A stretch of 64,000 bases of DNA, taken from NCBI GenBank assembly GCA_022702705.1, contig CM040422.1, positions 35,239,270 to 35,303,269 on the forward strand. Reading direction: 5' to 3'. The stretch is from Papilionanthe hookeriana x Papilionanthe teres. Taxonomy: Eukaryota > Streptophyta > Magnoliopsida > Asparagales > Orchidaceae. Numbering within the stretch: the first letter of the stretch is position 1; the number at the start of each line of letters is the position of its first letter. The position numbers were made by a program, and so were the translations under genes. Below, piece by piece: positions 58,470-64,000 of the stretch. Under the pieces are notes generated by a model that worked only from the letters and a program-made list of their open reading frames with translations, was not told the origin of the DNA and searched no databases.

Positions 58470-59640
58470 CAAGAGGTGTCATTAAATATTGCTTAATATC
58501 TTCAAAAGCCCGCTAGTTTTTTTCTTCCCAAACAAATTTGACATCATTTTTAACTAATGCCGAGAAGGGCTGACACCTACCTGACAAATTAAAAATAAAG
58601 TGTCGAAGATATTTGAACTTCCCTTGAAAGGATCGTAGTTGTTTTAAAGTTTTGAGAGGTGGCATTTCTAAGATAGCTTTAATTTTATCCGAATCAATTT
58701 AAATTCCACGATACCAGACAACAAATCCTAACAATTTCCCGATGGTGACGCCGAAGGCACATTTTAGGGGATTCATCTTAAGGTTGAATTATCTTAATCG
58801 CTAAAAAACAATTCTCAAATCATACAGGTGGTCTTCTTTCAACTTGCTCTTGATGACCACATCATCCACATAGCACTCGACTTGGTTGTGAATGAGATCA
58901 TCAAAAATCCTCGTCATTGATCTTTGATACATTGCTCCTGCGTTCTTCAATCCGAAAGACATTACTGTGTAGCAGTATACTCCGATTGGTGTTCTGAAGG
59001 CTATGAGCTTTTCATTTTCTGGTGCCATCTTTATCTGATTATACCCTGATGATCCAAAGAGAAGACTTCGTGTGTCGAAGTGATGTCGATCATTAACTCT
59101 GGAATTGGTAAGGGGAATCCATCCTTTGGGCATGCTTTAATCAAATCTCTGAAATCCTCGCAGATCCTGATATGATCATTCGTCTTTCTGACCGGTACCA
59201 CACTGGCCAACCAAGTCGGGTATTATTATTCACAGACAAATTTAGCGTCGATTTGCTTCTTAACTTCAGCTATTACTTATTGTTCAATCTCTAGCGCATT
59301 CTTCTTAGAGCTTGTCTAACTGGAACAGCAGTGTGATCCACTCCTAGCTTGTGAACTACAACTTCTGGAGCTAATCCCGACATTTCATCGTAACTCCAAG
59401 CAAAACAGTCCTTGAATTCCATTAGTAGCTTGATTACATTTTTGGAGTCTTCTTTATTGAGAAAGGAGCTAACAAAGGTCGGCCTAGGCTCTTCACTAGT
59501 ACCTAAGTTAACTTCCATTAACTCGTCTATTTTAGATTTAATTTCTTCTTCAAGTTCTGGTGGAGCGTCTCCAATTGGCAAGTTCTCGAGATCATCTGAA
59601 GCTTTCAGCAGTCTTCATTAGGCTAGCAAGTGACAGCCAA
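58470..59640 (-). pseudogene. Gypsy reverse transcriptase with N-terminal leader
   Basis: The leader at 59581-59291 reads DAPPELEEEIKSKIDELMEVNLG and FKDCFAWSYDEMSGLAPEVVVHKLG, typical of Tat polyproteins just before RT. Then come YPTWLASVVPVRKTN (about 59220) and ACPKDGFPLPIP (59130), followed by GSSGYNQIKMAPENEKLIAFR, SFGLKNAGAMYQRSMTRIFDDL and the catalytic ECYVDDVVIKSK (58880-58845). YVDD is intact, but stops near 59290 and 59220 and frame breaks elsewhere mean no full polyprotein could be made. Confidence 0.92.
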
Positions 59641-60300
59641 GCAAAATTTTGTATCATCAGCTGGCTCTACCGTGCCGAATCCAATACCATGCTTTGAATT
59701 GGGGGGCCGACTGACATTATTCCATAATTTCTCAAAGTGTTGTGATTGATCCTTTGACCACTACTTAGGTAGCACACCACGTTGAATCAAATTTTGAACA
59801 CAGGGAGAATACCACTCAAAAGGCAATTCACTTAATTCGGATGATGCAACATCTTCAAATTTTACATCATTTTCAGTATTGGAAGAAGAAGTACCTCAGT
59901 AGAACTATATTGTCCTAGCATGTCCACCATGTACTTCCTTGACCATCATACCCTTAAACTTACTAGGATAGATTGGGGTTAGGGTCATAGTCTGTACATG
60001 GTGGTTTATCTTCTCGTACATTGTTTTGTATCCTTTGTTCTTTTCGTTTTCAAAAGAGATCTTGAACTGGGGTTTCTTTTAATTTATCTTTATTGCTTCC
60101 TTCTTGATTTCTTCTTCTTCGATATTTCTCTCCCAATAAACATTGATTACTGGATTCTTTTATTCAACTGTTCCACCATTTCTTCCTCAACCTCGTCCCC
60201 GGCCCTCGACCTCGGGTGCGAGTTCTGGAGAAACCTCCACCATATCGCCGTAAGGGAGTGGTGAGTAACTATTGAACTAGAATTTGAGGTTCTTCATAGC
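59641..60300 (-). pseudogene. Degraded polyprotein region upstream of RT
   Basis: Weak minus-strand coding traces such as ELPFEWYSPCVQNLIQRGVLP (about 59815-59770, with one substitution-prone stretch) and NSKHGIGFGTVEPADDTKF (about 59690-59645) fit the spacer between protease and RT in Tat-type polyproteins. Several stops are present. I cannot identify a catalytic protease motif here. Confidence 0.45.
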
Positions 60301-60607
60301 CTTGAGTTTCTTTTGCTTCATTTGGTATGGAATTCCTAGAGAATAGTTTTCTTCGGAGGTGCGTAGTAAACAACATCTCATTTTTTAATTCTCCTTTTTG
60401 CACATCAATCATAGCACGTCCGGTAGCTAGAAAAAGTCTCCCTAAAATAATAAGTATTTCTTTATCTTCTTACATATCCAGTACAATAAAATCCACAGGG
60501 AAAATAAATTTATCTACCTTAACAAGAACATCCTCTATAACTCCTTTAGGATAAGTAATAGATCTATCAACATCAAAGCAGTTTGGATGTGTGACCCAAG
60601 GAAAAAA
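60301..60607 (-). pseudogene. Gypsy aspartic protease fragment, Athila-like
   Basis: The minus strand reads DRSITYPKGVIEDVLVKVDK and FIFPVDFIVLDM (60560-60470), a stop, then GRLFLATGRAMIDVQKGEL (about 60440-60385). This is the post-active-site half of Athila-type proteases (ILGRPFLATGRAxIDVQKGEL block). The active-site DTG half is missing, removed at the junction with the plus-strand LTR at 60608. It may belong to a different element from the Tat-like RT beside it. Confidence 0.75.
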
Positions 60608-62311
60608 TGTTAAGATTTTCATGCCTATTTTATACTGATTTTGATGATATTTCACTTTAAAGAAGGGTATTTTGGTGTTTTTCTGCAGGTTTGAAGATTT
60701 AAGGACAAAGGAGCGAAAATATGCAAAAAGGAGCAAATTTGGAGCAAAAAGGAACAAATTATGCAAATTTGACCTAGGGCGCCGACGGCGAGGTCGATGG
60801 CGCCGACGACGTGATCTTCCCGATAGTTCAGAATAAATTGCAAGGGAGGCCATTGATGGTGGAGGTCTAGGCCGCCGATAGTGGGGCCTGTTTAAAGTAC
60901 TATTTCTAGAAGGCTGCCGACAGTGCAAGTCGAGGCCGCCGACGGCAGGATCGACGGTTCTTTCCATAAATATGTCGAATGTGGATGATTTTTGAAGGGG
61001 TGCCTGCAAAACCCTTAGAGACTCTTCTAAAACTTTAAAATAACCATTTTAGGCCGAAAAAGTGGTCTTTTTGCATGTTTACTAGAGAGTCCAAAGTCAA
61101 CAAAAAGTGTCTAAAAGAGTCCACCAGTGTTATAAGTGTGTCTATTAGTGAGTAGATAGTTATTTTAGTGTTGTTATTTAGTGAGTAGTGAGTTCAAATA
61201 TATATGAGGAAATCTTCAAAGGATTATAAGAGTAGAAGGGAAGTGAGAGATCTCTTCTGCATTGCCGTTTCAAAGGAGATATCCACATAATGTAAAGAAA
61301 GGAAGAGATTCAGAGTTACTTCAAGGAGTTTGCTTGGGTAAGAATTTAAGATAAGTTGTGTTTATTTATTATAGTTTGTAGAACTTTACTTTATTATATG
61401 AATTCCAAGTTTTATTGCATCATCTTCATGAATTCTGAGCAGTTATTCTGTCTTTCTCCTTGTTATGATGTTTTTATGAAATGTCTATATGAATTAGTGT
61501 ATCAAACCTATTATAAAAAAAGTTGTGATGATACTATACCTAAACGTACTTTACTATACAAATTGGCCATTTGTATTGTTAAAATCTGTGAAGAATTCTT
61601 AAGATCTAACCGTGGGTTAAGGATTCTTAACTAGTATGTATCAAATTTCTTTATAAAAGGTAGACGGGTAAATCCTTGAAAGGAGAAGTGAAAATAAATA
61701 GGGTGATATGATTGGAGATTTTAGAGTGATAGGCTAAAATCCTCAATTTGGTCCTATCATTTGGGTGTTGAAGTGTAGATTGTTAGCCCTCAGGCAAGGG
61801 TAACGTGGGCACTCCGAAGTGAGAGCCGGTATCCTCCCAGCCTACCCGCAGATTCAGTAAACAAGCATAGGATTAGTTAATGTTCTTTATGCTTGGACCA
61901 AAGGGTAAAAAATAGGTATGCTCCTATTTGACACAACACATATAAAACTAATTCTAATTTTTGCTTCACTTAAATATCTTAACAAAGGAGAAAGATTCTT
62001 GTTATTATATATTTGAACTTAAATTTAGTAGTAGTAGTAAAGGGTTAGTAGAACTAGTTTAGATATAAATTTCATATTATTATCGATTGCGTATTAGTGA
62101 CCGATAGGCAATTTTTTATTTAGTTTTGATTCTGAATTTATTTATATAATCTTAGTTTGTAGGCTTTAATATATTTCCCTGTGGGATCGATATCCAGGAC
62201 TCCACTAGAGCCCTGTATTACTTGAGCGATACGTATACTTGCATTTAAAGGTAACTCTGCGATAAAAAGATTATAATATTTAATTGTTACTAAAATTAAA
62301 ATTACGCTCCA
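60608..62311 (+). repeat. 5' LTR of the Athila-like element (1704 bp)
   Basis: Runs from TGTTAAGATT to TTACGCTCCA. Its end carries the CTCCACTAGAGCCCTGTATT and GCGATACGTATACTTGC blocks also found at 27600-27660 in the other LTR. GC-rich GGCGCCGACG / GCCGCCGACGGC repeats lie at 60778-60955, the same relative place as the GC palindromes of the other LTR. Confidence 0.8.
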
Positions 62312-62322
62312 AGTCAAGTTTT

Positions 62323-62337
62323 TGGCACTGTTGCTGA
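62323..62337 (+). promoter_or_regulatory. Degenerate primer-binding site, LTR-proximal copy
   Basis: TGGCACTGTTGCTGA lies 11 bp after the LTR end. It matches the Athila-type site complementary to the tRNA-Asp 3' end (TGGCGCCGTTGCCGG) with several mismatches. Confidence 0.6.
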
Positions 62338-62409
62338 GGATTTATATTTTCTAGTAGTGGTGTCGAATTCTTATATGTTTATGTATATTTAAAATAGCGG
62401 ATCAAGTTT

Positions 62410-64000
62410 TTGGCACCGTTGCCGGGGAAAAATTTTATTTGTTATAGGAATATAGGAATATTTTATAACATAATTAGAGTAACGGACAATTTAGGACTAT
62501 TAGAAAACCTTTTTTTAACTGTTTTAATGTGTTCTGCTTTCGATTGTATGCGTAAATTTGGTTCTAAAAATCTTATACCCTATGATTGGGAATTAGAACG
62601 CACCGTTAGGAGAATTAGAAAACTAAGAAAAGAATCTATAAATTCTAAAACATTGGAATTCGACGTAAATAACCAAAGAATAGAAAATGAACATCAATCT
62701 AGACCATTAAGAGATTACGCTAACCCTACATTAGATAAAATTCACTTAACTATCCAAAATCCTGATGTAGACGCTAATTTATTTGAGCTTAAACCTGCAA
62801 TTATCTAAATGGTACAAAACAATCAGTTTGGTTGAACTTCAAATGAAGATCCTAATTTACAGCTTGTAAGTTTCATAAAACTTTGTGCTACTTTTAAGTA
62901 CGATAGAGTGTCTGAAGATGCTGTCAGACTTAGACTCTTTCCTTTTCGCTAAGGGATAAGGCTAAGGATTGGTTAAATTCGTTAGCACTTGGATCTATTA
63001 GAACTTGGGGAGAGCTTTCAAAAAAATTCTTATCGAAATATTTTCCACCGTCTAAGACTGCTAAGCTTAGAAACGATATCACATCTTTCAGTCAGTATGA
63101 GGGAGAATCGATATATGAATCTTGAGAAATTTCCACATCCTGCTTTACCAGATTGGTTAATTATTCAAACATTTTATAATGGATTAGTAGGATCTCTTAG
63201 ATCTATAATTGACATTGCTACTGGTGGATCACCAATGTCTAAACCTTTTGAAGAAGCCTATGCGTTAATAGAAGAAATGACTACCAATAATTTTCAATGG
63301 CCTGCTGAAAGGGTAAATCCTAAGAGAGTAGCCAATATTCATGATTCTGATGCTTTAACTATGATAGTTTCTCAAATTGCTGCTCTTTCAAAGAAAATAG
63401 ATCAATACAGAACGAATCATTCTCAAGTACCTCCATTGTTAAAAGAAAATTCATTAGGACAAATTATAGATGCTCAATCTTCATTTGAAACTATAAATGT
63501 AATAAATAATAGACAAAATAATTCTTATTCAAACTATTATAATCCAGGTTAGAAAAATTATCCAAATTTTAATTGGAATAACCAAAATAATAATGTTAAT
63601 CCTCAGTGGGAAAACAATCCAGTAAACCTATTAGGAAATATAAATAATCAATGTATTTCCAATTATAGACCTTCTAATCCACCAGGTTTTTATAATAATT
63701 CACAATTCAAGGAGAAGAAGTTGTCTATGGAAGAATTAGTTTTGAACATGAGTAATCAATTACAAAATTAAGGAAATGCTATAAAAAACATAGAAAACCA
63801 ATTAGGGCAAATTGCTTCTGCATTAAGCAATAGACCTGTTGGAACATTACCTAGCAATGTTGAAGTAAATCCTAAAGATCAATGAAAAGAACAAATCAAA
63901 GCTATTCAAGTAAGAAGTGAAAAAGAGTTGGAAACAAGAGTTCAAGAAGAAACTATAGTTAAAAAGGAAAAAGAAGAAACTGAAGGAGAAAATGAAAGTT
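62410..64000 (+). pseudogene. Athila-like gag, 3'-partial with frame breaks
   Basis: RPLRDYANPTLDKIHLTIQN (about 62700-62760) opens the conserved Athila/gypsy gag leader. ATFKYDRVSEDAVRLRLFPF (62890-62950), FPHPALPDWLIIQTFYNGL (63130-63185), IDIATGGSPMSKPFEEAYALIEEM and NNFQWPAERV then give the retrotransposon gag core. A Gln/Asn-rich spacer and a basic coiled tail (KKEKEETEGENES) continue to the window end. Stops near 62806, 62950, 63550 and 63768 and a frameshift near 62950 break it. Confidence 0.87.
62411..62425 (+). promoter_or_regulatory. Primer-binding site, second copy
   Basis: TGGCACCGTTGCCGG, one mismatch from the tRNA-Asp complement, 88 bp downstream of the first copy and preceded by the same CAAGTTTT lead. 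A short duplication has produced two candidate sites. Confidence 0.7.

Larger units (their letters stand above)
44868..60300 (-). mobile_element. Tat-like Ty3/gypsy retrotransposon carrying an AlkB-like ORF, 5' end missing
   Basis: Minus-strand order is the region upstream of RT (60300-59640), RT (59640-58470), RNase H (58180-57480), integrase (57303-56184), AlkB-like ORF (55846-54361), minisatellite (53480-52250), polypurine-like tract (52033-52016) and 3' LTR (52015-44868). The EFKDCFAWSYDEMSGL block before RT and the Cx2C integrase finger with a C-terminal WEG box fit the Tat lineage. Tandem repeats before the 3' LTR are known in Tat/Ogre elements. The 5' LTR and gag are not visible; an Athila-like element starts at 60608. 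Confidence 0.75.
60608..64000 (+). mobile_element. Athila-like Ty3/gypsy element, plus strand, 5' part (runs off the window)
   Basis: The LTR (60608-62311), a duplicated primer-binding site and gag are in order. The rest lies beyond the window. The LTR start (TGTTAAGATTTTCATG), a shared AAAAAGGAGCAAA block and similar length link it to the minus-strand Athila-like element at 27.5-33 kb. Confidence 0.85.

Noticed and set aside
60652..61009. Arg/Pro-rich minus-strand extension of the protease frame
   Set aside because: It reads antisense through the GC-rich repeats of the plus-strand Athila-like LTR. Only the part left of 60608 is real protease.

Overview
This window is a stretch of repeat-rich flowering-plant nuclear genome. 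It holds one recognisable host gene and several layers of nested retrotransposons. The plant origin rests on split exons with GT-AG introns, an ABCB4/11/21-type auxin-transporter-like ABC gene, and plant Ty3/gypsy (Tat-like and Athila-like), L1-like and RTE-like elements. The species cannot be named from the sequence.

1-20 kb: a full-transporter ABCB gene (+) occupies 1398-19522. Eleven exons encode 1186 residues in one continuous frame; about 100 N-terminal residues lie upstream of the window. One intron is swollen to 12.7 kb. It contains a 5'-truncated RTE-type LINE (-) bounded by a 15-bp target-site duplication. That LINE is itself split by a 10.4-kb LTR-type element (3088-13523) with a 5-bp target-site duplication.

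20-27.5 kb: two L1-like LINEs lie head to head. One runs leftward (20.4-26.1 kb, ORF1 and ORF2, decayed) and one rightward (26.28-27.55 kb). Their 5' ends face each other across 141 bp of (TA)n. 27.55-33.0 kb is an Athila-like element (-) with a 1689-bp 3' LTR, a clear polypurine tract and a truncated 5' LTR.

33-52 kb: a third L1-like LINE (+) is broken twice. A 6.77-kb solo-LTR-like element (35356-42124) is inserted in it with perfect GATTT target-site duplications. A 7.1-kb LTR of the same family (44868-52015) interrupts it in the opposite orientation, so two arms of about 7 kb form a giant inverted repeat.

52-60.3 kb: a Tat-like Ty3/gypsy element (-) uses the 44868-52015 copy as its 3' LTR. 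In its own direction the order is RT, RNase H, integrase, then an additional ORF that I recognise as an AlkB-type 2-oxoglutarate/Fe(II) dioxygenase of the plant ALKBH9/ALKBH10 (RNA m6A eraser) type, then a 38-bp minisatellite, a polypurine tract and the LTR. This captured RNA-demethylase-like ORF, intronless and sited as an accessory gene between integrase and 3' LTR, is the main finding. The copy here is dead: it has stops, a frameshift at the metal-binding HxD and a lost 2OG-binding arginine.

60.6-64 kb: the 5' LTR, a duplicated primer-binding site and the gag of an Athila-like element (+), cut by the window end.

No element looks mobile today. All three LINE reverse transcriptases have damaged catalytic motifs, whereas the gypsy RT keeps YVDD within a frame broken elsewhere.
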